From: Clostridiales bacterium
GTDB taxonomy: Bacteria; Bacillota; Clostridia; Oscillospirales; Oscillospiraceae
DNA: 64,000 bases
Assembly (NCBI GenBank): GCA_003150485.1
Contig: QALX01000007.1
Location: 124,001-188,000 of the forward strand
Direction of reading: 5' to 3'
Shown: piece after piece, positions 56,917 through 64,000 of the stretch
Layout of the letters: every line of letters begins with the position of its first letter
Position numbering within the stretch: the first letter of the stretch is position 1
Notes under the pieces: model-generated
What the model saw: the letters and a program-made list of their open reading frames with translations, nothing else
The model's database searches: none
Told to the model about the DNA's origin: nothing
Position numbers and translations under genes: made by a program

Positions 56917-59532
56917 TCACTTCCCCCTGCTGCGTATCCACTTCAGCAGCTGGATCACCGGCAGATTCAGCAACGCCAGCAGGTACACGGTCAGCAGCTG
57001 GACCGGTCCCAGGGGAACCACCTGGAACACGCTGTGGAACACGGGCGCCACCAGCACTGCGGTAATCAGGGCCGCCCCCAGCAGGAACGCCCCGATTAAG
57101 TACCGGTTGCTCCAGAGCCGCCGTGACAGCAGCACAGGCCGACGGCTTTTACAGTTAAAGCCGTGGACCAGCCGGGACAGGCACAGGGTTCCGAAGGCAT
57201 AGGTACTGGCCAGGGCCGCGTCCCCGCTCCGGTAGCCGATGAGAAATCCGATCAGGGTCATCAGGCCGATGACGAGTCCCTCGGCGCCCACACTGAGCAG
57301 GAAGGACTTTGTGAGAATGGACTGGTTCCGGGGCCGGGGCGGCTCCTCCATCACCTGGGGGGAGTGGGGCTCCAGGCCCAGGGCGATGGCGGGGAGGCTG
57401 TCGGTGAGCAGATTGATGAACAGCAGATGCACCGCCGCGAAGGGCACCGGCAGTCCCGCTACCGACGCACAGAGGACGGTCAAAATGGCGCCGAAGTTGC
57501 CGGAGAGCAGGAACTGGATGGACTTCTTGATGTTCTGGTAGACGTTCCGGCCGTTCTCCACTGCCTTGACGATGGTGGCAAAGTTGTCGTCGGTGAGCAC
57601 CATGTCCGCCGCGTCTTTGGACACCTCGGTGCCGGTGATGCCCATGGCCACGCCCACATCCGCCTGTTTCAGGGCCGGGGCGTCGTTGACTCCGTCCCCG
57701 GTCATGGCCACCATGTTCCCCTTCTCCTGCCAGGCCCGGACAATCCGGATCTTGTGCTCCGGGGACACTCGGGCGTAGACCGAGATCCCCTCTACGAAGT
57801 CTTTTAGCTCGTCATCGGTCAGGCCGTCGATGTCCGCCCCCTCGCAGGCGCCGGCCAGCTCCGCGTCCTCAGGCAGGATGCCGATGCGCCGGGCGATGGC
57901 CGCCGCAGTAATCTTGTGGTCCCCGGTGATCATCACCGGCCGGATTCCCGCCCGCTGGCAGGCCGCCACTGCCGCCTGGGACTCCACCCGGGGCGGGTCC
58001 ATCATGGCGATGAGGCCCAGGAAGGTCAGATCGGTTTCGTCGTCGGCGGTGGGCTGGAACGCCCCGTCTACGTCCCGGTAGGCAAAGGCCAGCACCCGCA
58101 GGCCCTCCCGGGAGAAGGCCAAATTTTGGACCGCGATGGCCTCGGCATCCTCCAGGGTCAGGGGGCGGACCCCCTCCGGGGTCTGGATGGCCACGGTGCC
58201 CCGGAGCAGCACGTCCACCGCCCCCTTGACCACCATCCGGGTTTTGCCGTCCAGGGCGTGGACTGTGGTCATCCGCTTCCGGTCGCTGTCAAAGGGGACC
58301 TCCCCCAACCGCGGGTACTGGGCCCGGACCATCTCCGCCGTCAGGCCCAATTTCCGGCCCAGGTGGCAGAGGGCGGTTTCGGTGGGGTCCCCCAGGTCCA
58401 CGCCGTCGGCGTCGCTGGCGTCGTTGCACAGCATACTGTACACCAACAGCTGCCGGGGGCCGTCCTGGCGCAGATCCAGCTCCGCCGCCGGGATGGGCCG
58501 GCCCTCCACGTAGTACTGTTCCACTGTCATCTTGTTCTGGGTCAGGGTGCCGGTCTTATCGGAGCAGATGACAGACACGCTGCCCAGGCCCTCTACCGCC
58601 TGCAATTTGCGGATAATGGCGTGCTCCCGTGCCATCTTCTGGGTGCCGAAGGAGAGGACGATGGTGACAATGGAGCTCAGGGCCTCGGGAATTGCCGCCA
58701 CCGCCAGGGCCACGGCAAAGAGGAACGCGCTGCCCACGTTCTCCCCCCGGAGGACGCTGACCCCGAAGAGCACGGCGCAGAGAATCAGAATGATCACCGA
58801 GAGCCGCCGACCAAACTGGTCCAGGCTCCGCTGGAGGGGCGTTTTCTGCTCGGCGGCGGACTGGAGAAGGCCGGCGATCTTGCCCACTTCGGTGTCCATG
58901 CCGGTGCCGGTGACCAGATAGGTGCCCCGGCCGTAGGTGACAAAGCTGCCCGAGTAGAGGAAGTTGGTCCGGTCCCCCAGGGGCGCCTCCCCCTCGATGG
59001 CCTCTATCTGCTTCTCCACTCCCAGGCTCTCGCCGGTGAGGGCGCTCTCATCCACCTTCAGGCTGTGGCACTCCAGCAGGCGCCCGTCCGCCGGTATCAC
59101 GTCACCGGCCTCCAGCAGTACCAGGTCCCCTACCGTGATCTCCCGGGTAGACAGGGGGGTCACCGCCCCTTTCCGCAGCACCTTGGCTTCGGGGCCGGAC
59201 AACGCTTTCAGACTGCTCAGAGAGCGCTCTGCCTTCACGGTCTGGACCGTCCCCAGAATCGCATTCATGGTGATCACGATCAGGATCACCACCGCGCTCT
59301 CCACGTCTCCCAGGAACCCGGAGACAGCGGCGGCAGCGATCAGGATGAGCACCAGGAAGTCCCGGAACTGCTCCAGAAAGATCTGGGGTACGCTCTTCTT
59401 TTTCCCCTCTGCCAGCTCATTGGGTCCGTAGCGCCTCTGCCTGGCCCGAAGCTCCTCCTCGTCCAGGGGCGTGGGACCGCCGTTGACCTGTTCCAGGACC
59501 TCGGACGCTGTCTGCTGATAATAGGCTTTCAT
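56917..59532 (-). CDS. P2-type cation-transporting ATPase (annotated-type calcium pump, probably Mn2+ exporter)
   Basis: This 871-aa membrane pump has the phosphorylated Asp325 in CSDKTGTLTQNKM, TGES in the actuator region (ALTGESLGVEKQ), TGDHK, GDGVNDAPALK and about ten transmembrane helices. The N-terminus (YYQQTASEVLEQV, GLTP-like GPTPLDEEE) is like PMCA/SERCA-type pumps. AAGGAGG lies before the ATG at 59532. A yybP-ykoY-like Mn riboswitch precedes the gene; the same arrangement in Lactococcus (yoaB) suggests Mn2+ export. Ca2+ remains possible. Confidence 0.9.
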   Translation of the reverse strand: MKAYYQQTASEVLEQVNGGPTPLDEEELRARQRRYGPNELAEGKKKSVPQIFLEQFRDFLVLILIAAAAVSGFLGDVESAVVILIVITMNAILGTVQTVKAERSLSSLKALSGPEAKVLRKGAVTPLSTREITVGDLVLLEAGDVIPADGRLLECHSLKVDESALTGESLGVEKQIEAIEGEAPLGDRTNFLYSGSFVTYGRGTYLVTGTGMDTEVGKIAGLLQSAAEQKTPLQRSLDQFGRRLSVIILILCAVLFGVSVLRGENVGSAFLFAVALAVAAIPEALSSIVTIVLSFGTQKMAREHAIIRKLQAVEGLGSVSVICSDKTGTLTQNKMTVEQYYVEGRPIPAAELDLRQDGPRQLLVYSMLCNDASDADGVDLGDPTETALCHLGRKLGLTAEMVRAQYPRLGEVPFDSDRKRMTTVHALDGKTRMVVKGAVDVLLRGTVAIQTPEGVRPLTLEDAEAIAVQNLAFSREGLRVLAFAYRDVDGAFQPTADDETDLTFLGLIAMMDPPRVESQAAVAACQRAGIRPVMITGDHKITAAAIARRIGILPEDAELAGACEGADIDGLTDDELKDFVEGISVYARVSPEHKIRIVRAWQEKGNMVAMTGDGVNDAPALKQADVGVAMGITGTEVSKDAADMVLTDDNFATIVKAVENGRNVYQNIKKSIQFLLSGNFGAILTVLCASVAGLPVPFAAVHLLFINLLTDSLPAIALGLEPHSPQVMEEPPRPRNQSILTKSFLLSVGAEGLVIGLMTLIGFLIGYRSGDAALASTYAFGTLCLSRLVHGFNCKSRRPVLLSRRLWSNRYLIGAFLLGAALITAVLVAPVFHSVFQVVPLGPVQLLTVYLLALLNLPVIQLLKWIRSRGK

Positions 59533-59596
59533 CGGCTTTTCCTCCTTGTTTACGGATTTATTCTTCCCAGGTTCTGCTGCCTTTCCCTCATCAGAG

Positions 59597-59729
59597 AATG
59601 AAAAAAAGACCTTTATTGCAGAACCAGTCTGCAATAAAAGTCTTACCATTTCCTCGCGGCGCCGGGTGCTTCCGCACCGTACTGACGACACCGCAAACGC
59701 AGATATGCGCAGGTTACTCCCTTTTATTA
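59597..59729 (-). promoter_or_regulatory. yybP-ykoY-type (Mn2+) riboswitch with terminator platform
   Basis: The leader on the minus strand begins AAAAGGGAGTAAC, has GTCGTCAGTACG and CCGGCGCCGCGAGG in the middle, and ends ATGGTAAGACTTTTATTG. This fits the conserved GGGGAGUA ... GUCGUCA ... CCGGC ... CAAGACCUUU order of the family as I remember it. A terminator follows: AAGACTTTTATTGCAGA pairs with TCTGCAATAAAGGTCTT and then TTTTT (about 59597-59643). The last aptamer strand overlaps the terminator stem. Confidence 0.75.
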
Positions 59730-59734
59730 GCTTC

Positions 59735-59763
59735 ACTATACCTGATCTCCCCGCCCTTGTCAA
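59735..59763 (-). promoter_or_regulatory. Promoter of the riboswitch-ATPase transcript
   Basis: TTGACA (59758-59763), 17 bp, TATAGT (59735-59740) on the minus strand predicts a start near 59728, at the 5' end of the aptamer. It lies just upstream of the MATE gene stop codon. Confidence 0.85.
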
Positions 59764-59774
59764 CGGCTTTTTCC

Positions 59775-61118
59775 CTATGCGGACCGGAGGGCCATGACCC
59801 GGGCCGTCAGACGGCGGCTCAGGCAGGTCTGGAAAGCGATCATCACCACCCAGCCCAGCCCCGTGGCCAGGGCCACCGACAGCAGCCCCCAGCTGGCGGG
59901 GAACAGGTAGGTGAACACCACCCGGAGTGTGATCTGGAGCAGGGTGCCGCAAAAGGCGGCGCTGATCCGCCCCAGGCCCCGGAAGTACCCCTGGTAGCCG
60001 TTGGCCCAGAAGGAGAGGATGTAGAGCAGACACATGGCCCCCAGATAGCTGCTGGCGGCCTGGAGCGCGGCGCTGTTGCCGGCGGAGATGAGGAGGGACA
60101 GGGCGGGCTGGCGCAGAAAGGCCAGCAGCAGGCTCAGTGCCACACTGGTGACCAGCAGCAGCCGCAGGCCCCGGCGCATCCCCTCCCGCACCCGTTCCGG
60201 CTGCCGTGCCCCCTGATTCTGGGCCACAAAGACGGACAGGGCGTCGGCGCCGCTGTTGCCGAAGGCCAGGAACAGGTTTTCGATGCAAGAGGCCGCGGTA
60301 AAGGCGGTGATGGCGGCGGGTCCCATGGCGTTGACGGCGCTCTGGACCAGCAGCTTGCCGCAGTAGAGGCTGGACTCCTGGAGGGCAGACACCGAGCCGT
60401 ACTGAACAGACTGACGGAACAGATGGCGCTGGAACACCAGGTCCTGTCGGGTCAGCCGCAGCTGGGGGTAATGCCGGAACAGGTAGCCGCCGCAGAGCAG
60501 TGCAGACAGGGCCTGGGCGGACACGGTGGCCGCCGCCGCCCCCGCCACACCCAGGCGTAGCCCCGCCACCAGGAACAGATCCAGGCCGATGTTGCATACC
60601 ATGGCTGCCGCCAAGGCATACAGCGTCACGGCGGTCCGGCCCACCGCCCGGAGCAGGGCGGCCAGCAGGTTGTACAGGCAGGTGAAGATCAGTCCGGCAA
60701 AGATCCAGCTCAGGTAGCGAGCGCAGTCCCCCTGGAGCTCTGCCGGGGTCTGGATCATGGTCAGGATGGGCTGGAGAAAGAGCAGTCCCCCGCCCGAGAG
60801 GGCCAGGGTGACCCCTACACTGATGACGCCGGTGGTGAAGCAGTATTTCCGCAGCCGCGGAAAGTCCTCTGCCCCGTAGGCGTTGGCATAGAGGATGGAA
60901 AAACCCAGGGTCAGGCCCACCAGCAGGTAGAAAAACAGGTTCATCACACTGCTGGCCACCCCTACGGCGGCAAAGGCGTTGTCCCCCGCTGCCCGGCTGA
61001 CAATCATCATGTCCACGGTGTTATAAAACTGCTGGACCAGGCTGCCCGCCAGCAGGGGCAGGGCCAGTCCGATCAGCTGCCGGTCAATCTTACCTCGGGT
61101 CAGGGTTGCGTTCTTCAT
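59775..61118 (-). CDS. MATE family efflux transporter
   Basis: This 447-aa protein has about twelve hydrophobic segments in two similar halves. The start LTRGKIDRQLIGLALPLLAGSLVQQFYNTVDMMIV (recognised by its parts LPLLAGSLVQQFYNTVDMM) is typical of MATE transporters, which export drugs or metabolites with Na+ or H+. GAGGAGG lies before the ATG at 61118. It is divergent from the LysR regulator at 61225, with 106 nt between them, so that regulator is the likely controller. Confidence 0.9.
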   Translation of the reverse strand: MKNATLTRGKIDRQLIGLALPLLAGSLVQQFYNTVDMMIVSRAAGDNAFAAVGVASSVMNLFFYLLVGLTLGFSILYANAYGAEDFPRLRKYCFTTGVISVGVTLALSGGGLLFLQPILTMIQTPAELQGDCARYLSWIFAGLIFTCLYNLLAALLRAVGRTAVTLYALAAAMVCNIGLDLFLVAGLRLGVAGAAAATVSAQALSALLCGGYLFRHYPQLRLTRQDLVFQRHLFRQSVQYGSVSALQESSLYCGKLLVQSAVNAMGPAAITAFTAASCIENLFLAFGNSGADALSVFVAQNQGARQPERVREGMRRGLRLLLVTSVALSLLLAFLRQPALSLLISAGNSAALQAASSYLGAMCLLYILSFWANGYQGYFRGLGRISAAFCGTLLQITLRVVFTYLFPASWGLLSVALATGLGWVVMIAFQTCLSRRLTARVMALRSA

Positions 61119-61165
61119 CTCGCCGCCTCCTCTTTTCCCGCCTATTCTACCGGTTTTTCCCACTG

Positions 61166-61194
61166 TTGTAAAATGCATATTACCATGTTATAAT
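61166..61194 (+). promoter_or_regulatory. Promoter of the LysR gene
   Basis: TTGTAA (61166-61171), 17 bp, TATAAT (61189-61194), in the divergent gap shared with the MATE gene. Confidence 0.75.
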
Positions 61195-61224
61195 ATAACC
61201 ACTTTGTTATATATGGAGGTAGTT

Positions 61225-62112
61225 ATGACCTACGGAGATATGGAGGCGTTCCTGGCCATTATGCGGCACGGCAGTATTACCGCTGCGGCGGAAGCGCTGT
61301 TTATCACCCAGCCCGCCCTGTCCCGGAAGCTGAAATCGCTGGAGCGGGAGCTGGGGTTCCGGCTCTTTGAGCGGGTCCAGGGCCGTCACAAGCTTTCCCT
61401 CACCGGCAAGGGCCAGGAGTTTGTCCCGCTGGCGGAAAAGTGGATGGCCCTGTACCGGGAGACCGAGTTTTACAAGTCCGGCGACGCCCAGGCCACGCTG
61501 AAAATCGGCGCCGTGGACAGCATTCACACCTACCTGCTGCCCCCCGTGCTCCAGACCCAGCTGAAGTGGCACCCGGAGGTGCGGCTCTCTCTGACCCTGG
61601 TCCACGACTGGACCGCCTACAGCGAGATCGCCGAGCGCAAGTGCGATCTGGCCATTGTGGACGCCGTCTACTACGCCGCCCATGTCCGCTCCACCCCCAT
61701 GTTCCGGGACCGGATGGTGGTGGTCAGCCGGACCCCCTTTCAGACCACCCATCTCTCCCCATCCGCTCTGGACTGCGCCCGGGAGGTCTGTGTCAGCTGG
61801 ACGCCGGAGTTCCTGGAGTGGCACGACTATTGGTACGGTATCAGCAATCCTCCCAAGGTCAGCGTGGACAAGATGTCCCTCATGGAGTACTTCCTGGCCG
61901 AGAGTAACACCTGGGCCCTGATGCCCAACACCGCCGCTCAGGCCCTGGCCCGCCGGGGCGGGTACTATCTGTGTGAGCTGGACGCCCCGCCCCCAGACCG
62001 CACCTGCTACCTCCTCCAAGACAGCGTCAACTCCAGCCCGCCCTGTGAGGCCTTCCTGGAGATCTTCCGCCAGACCCTCCGCGCCAACCCCGACCTGGAG
62101 GCGCTGGTGTAG
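61225..62112 (+). CDS. LysR-family transcriptional regulator
   Basis: This 295-aa protein has the LysR winged HTH (MEAFLAIMRHGSITAAAEAL, TQPALSRKLKSLERELG, FERVQGRHKLSLTG) and a periplasmic-binding-like effector domain (LKIGAVDSIHTYLLPPVL). GGAGGTAG lies before ATG at 61225. It is divergent from the MATE transporter, a common regulator/target layout. The effector is unknown. Confidence 0.92.
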   Translation: MTYGDMEAFLAIMRHGSITAAAEALFITQPALSRKLKSLERELGFRLFERVQGRHKLSLTGKGQEFVPLAEKWMALYRETEFYKSGDAQATLKIGAVDSIHTYLLPPVLQTQLKWHPEVRLSLTLVHDWTAYSEIAERKCDLAIVDAVYYAAHVRSTPMFRDRMVVVSRTPFQTTHLSPSALDCAREVCVSWTPEFLEWHDYWYGISNPPKVSVDKMSLMEYFLAESNTWALMPNTAAQALARRGGYYLCELDAPPPDRTCYLLQDSVNSSPPCEAFLEIFRQTLRANPDLEALV

Positions 62113-62200
62113 CCGTTGGGGCACCCCGCCATGGGCTCCGCCCATTCAACGAAATGTGAACAGAATGCCGATTTACACCGGCATAGGGAAAATGATAAGG

Positions 62201-62238
62201 AAAACGGAACCTTTTCCTGTGAAAAGGTTCCGTTTTTT
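62201..62238 (+). terminator. Terminator of the LysR gene
   Basis: AAAACGGAACCTTTTC pairs with GAAAAGGTTCCGTTTT, then TT. The following 62239-62435 holds no supported gene. Confidence 0.9.
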
Positions 62239-62435
62239 GCTTTTCCATGATTCCCGTTAGCCGGTACATGTCGGCTCTCTCTTAGTCGCATGGGGAACGG
62301 GCGCACAGCACAAAGAATGTTCAGCGCCATCTATTTTCAGTGAGACTCCAAATCTATGATTTGGCCCAGTCAAACCTGACACAGAGTGCAAAAGGCGGGC
62401 GGGAGTCCAGAGGGCAAAGCCCTCCGGGAACGCAA

Positions 62436-62873
62436 TCACTTCCCTCTTCTCGGCTTGACGTTGGTGGAGATCTCACTGAGGGCGGCGGCGGCCTCCATGT
62501 CCAGCTTGCGGTTGCGGGCCAGGTCGCCCAAAGAGAGCATCCCCACCAGCTTTCCCTCCTCCACCACGGGCAGGCGGCGAACCTGGCGGGCGGCCATTTT
62601 GGCGGCGGCAGCGCGGGGGTCGTCGGCTGGAGCCACGGTCTCCGGGTTCCGGCTCATGATGTCTGCCACCGGCACCCGGGACGGCTCCTGATCTGCCGCC
62701 ACGCAGCGGGTGATAATATCCCGGTCGGTGACAATGCCCCGGAGCTGTCCATCGTAGCCGCACACCGGCAATGCCCCTAAATTGTGCCGGGTCAGCAGGC
62801 GGGCGGCCAGCGCCGCGCTCTCCTCCGGCGCGATGGTAACTACCGCGCCGCTCATGCAGTCTCGAATCTGCAT
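62436..62873 (-). CDS. Two-CBS-domain protein
   Basis: This 145-aa protein is two CBS repeats: MSGAVVTIAPEESAALAARLL with GIVTDRDI, and IMSRNPETVAPADDPRAAA with LVGMLSLGDLA. Stand-alone CBS pairs bind adenosine nucleotides and often regulate partner proteins. GGAGGGG lies before the ATG at 62873. It is monocistronic; the partner is unknown. Confidence 0.9.
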   Translation of the reverse strand: MQIRDCMSGAVVTIAPEESAALAARLLTRHNLGALPVCGYDGQLRGIVTDRDIITRCVAADQEPSRVPVADIMSRNPETVAPADDPRAAAAKMAARQVRRLPVVEEGKLVGMLSLGDLARNRKLDMEAAAALSEISTNVKPRRGK

Positions 62874-62945
62874 CGTACCCCTCCTTCACAGCGGTTGTCC
62901 CCTAGTATGCCCGCCTTTCCCGGCGGGCATACCGGGCGTCGGGAC

Positions 62946-62986
62946 GAAGAAAGACCCGTTTCCCTTTTAGAAACAGGTCTTTCTTC
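62946..62986. terminator. Terminator between the HtrA and CBS genes
   Basis: GAAGAAAGACC.GTTTC pairs with GAAAC.GGTCTTTCTTC; it lies 16 nt past the protease stop codon. Confidence 0.85.
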
Positions 62987-63001
62987 CGATTGACACACCG
63001 G

Positions 63002-64000
63002 TCAACTGACATCCTGTTGATCCACCATGGCCACGGTGATCTCACCCAGAGACTCATACTCCACCGGTTCCGCCGCTGCGGAACCGTCCGCCCCGGCAGA
63101 ACTGGACGCCGCCCCGCCGGCCTGGTCCGTGGCCTTCGGCCGGTAAACGGTCAGGGTCACCTTGTGGCCGATCTCAAAGCCGGCGGCGTACTCCTTGAAC
63201 TCCGCCACGTCGGTGTAGGCCTTGCCGTCGATGGCGGTGATCAGGTCCCCGGCCTGGAGACCTTTGGCGGCGCAGTCGGACTTTTTGCTGACTTTGGCCA
63301 CCACCAGCCCCGGGCGGGTGTGATTTCGCTCCGCCGCCTTCTCATCCACACCGTAGCAGGTGATCCCAAGCACCGGCCGGCTGATGCCGCCCTCCCGGGC
63401 CAGGGCCTCGATGATCTCTTTGGCAGTGGTGGAGGGCACGGCAAAGCCCAGCCCCTCCACAGTGGTACTGGAGGAAACCATCTTCATATTGTTGACCCCC
63501 ACGACCTGGCCGTAAATGTTCAGCAGCGGTCCGCCGGAGTTGCCGGAGTTCAGGGCCGCCGTGGTCTGGATCAGGGTCATCGCATAACCGTTCAGGGTCA
63601 CATCCCGGTTGATGGCGGAGATGATTCCATTGGTCAGGGTGCCCCGAAAGGTGGCGCCCAGAGGGTCCCCGATGGCCAGGGCCTCGTCCCCCACCGTCAG
63701 CGCTCCGGCGTCGCCGAACTCCGCCGGGGTCAGCCCCTTGGCGTCAATTTTCAGCAGGGCCAGATCGGTCTGGGGATCACTGCCCACCAGAAGTGCGTCG
63801 TACTCCTTCCCGTCCCCGGTGGTGACGGCGGCCTTGGACTGGTCGCTGACCACGTGGGCGCAGGTGATAATGTACCCGTCCCGGGTCAGGACGATGCCGG
63901 TACCCGAGCCGCTGCTCTCATCATTTTCCACGGTGATGCTGACCGCAGAGGGTGCGCACTTCTTATACAGCGCCTCGTAGGTCAGGCCGGTGCGGCCCTG
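63002..64000 (-). CDS. HtrA/DegP-type serine protease, 5' end outside the window
   Basis: The 332 visible residues run open to the window edge at 64000, so the N-terminus is missing. They hold a trypsin-like domain with TCAHVV (His), TDLALLKI (Asp) and NSGNSGGPL (Ser), followed by a PDZ domain (GDLITAIDGKAYTD) and a Ser/Ala-rich tail. It is a paralogue of the 18229 protease but lacks its Gln-rich end. A signal or membrane anchor probably lies beyond the window. Confidence 0.92.
   Translation of the reverse strand, partial: QGRTGLTYEALYKKCAPSAVSITVENDESSGSGTGIVLTRDGYIITCAHVVSDQSKAAVTTGDGKEYDALLVGSDPQTDLALLKIDAKGLTPAEFGDAGALTVGDEALAIGDPLGATFRGTLTNGIISAINRDVTLNGYAMTLIQTTAALNSGNSGGPLLNIYGQVVGVNNMKMVSSSTTVEGLGFAVPSTTAKEIIEALAREGGISRPVLGITCYGVDEKAAERNHTRPGLVVAKVSKKSDCAAKGLQAGDLITAIDGKAYTDVAEFKEYAAGFEIGHKVTLTVYRPKATDQAGGAASSSAGADGSAAAEPVEYESLGEITVAMVDQQDVS

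Overview
The window is GC-rich (AT-richer islands are noted below) and reads like a chromosome segment of a butyrate-forming, gut-type Clostridia, probably Oscillospiraceae (Flavonifractor/Intestinimonas/Pseudoflavonifractor-like). The support is strong AGGAGG ribosome sites, two adjacent butyryl-CoA:acetate CoA-transferases, a thiolase and an acetate kinase, a class B sortase pilus locus, many small XRE/ribbon-helix-helix regulators and Firmicutes-type mre/pbp genes. The genus is an inference; there is no rRNA in the window.

Layout. 1-5.6 kb: a DUF6506 protein, an NADH-type flavoprotein carrying seven rubredoxin-like repeats, a DUF2500-like membrane protein, an orphan substrate-binding lipoprotein and an exonuclease. 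5.7-6.1 kb: tRNA-Met/Glu/Val behind a consensus promoter. 6.1-7.3 kb: two ribbon-helix-helix genes flanking a palindrome, one overlapping a SLOG-fold gene. 7.3-11.9 kb: regulator, flavodoxin-fold reductase and the serC-serA operon with a twin-hairpin leader. 12.0-16.1 kb: a minus-strand pilus operon (adhesin remnant, AT-rich pilin, class B sortase, second wall-anchored protein). 16.4-25.5 kb: prfB, an HtrA protease, a hidden 58-aa ribbon-helix-helix gene, a GerMN lipoprotein, an AAA+ ATPase, an Ig-like membrane protein and a histidine-less sensor kinase. 25.6-28.9 kb: the two CoA-transferases. 29-35.3 kb: pepF, a XRE/S24 regulator with four operator-like boxes, tRNA-Tyr/Thr, a small sigma-like protein, an AT-rich secreted protein, tmcAL, and a type I toxin/antisense RNA pair. 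35.4-38.6 kb: ackA and thiolase. 38.9-45.2 kb: a decayed DUF6291 gene, a two-component system and an Opu-type osmolyte transporter. 45.2-53.6 kb: envelope genes zapA, U32 peptidase, dut, maf, mreC, mreD and pbp2, with 119-bp tandem repeats between mreC and mreD. 53.7-64 kb: GH13 enzyme, VOC protein, TSUP exporter, a P-type ATPase behind a probable yybP-ykoY (Mn) riboswitch, MATE/LysR pair, CBS protein and a second HtrA-like protease cut by the window end.

How it fits together. Thiolase starts the acetyl-CoA to butyrate route, the CoA-transferases finish it while taking up acetate, and acetate kinase makes ATP from acetyl phosphate. zapA-mreC-mreD-pbp2 is a cell division/elongation cluster. 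The most interesting non-ordinary signals are RNA-level: the sortase Shine-Dalgarno locked in a perfect hairpin, the twin-loop leader of serC, the holin-like toxin with its antisense RNA, the Mn riboswitch on a 'calcium' ATPase, and the repeat cluster inside the mre operon. All calls are from reading the sequence; no database search was run.
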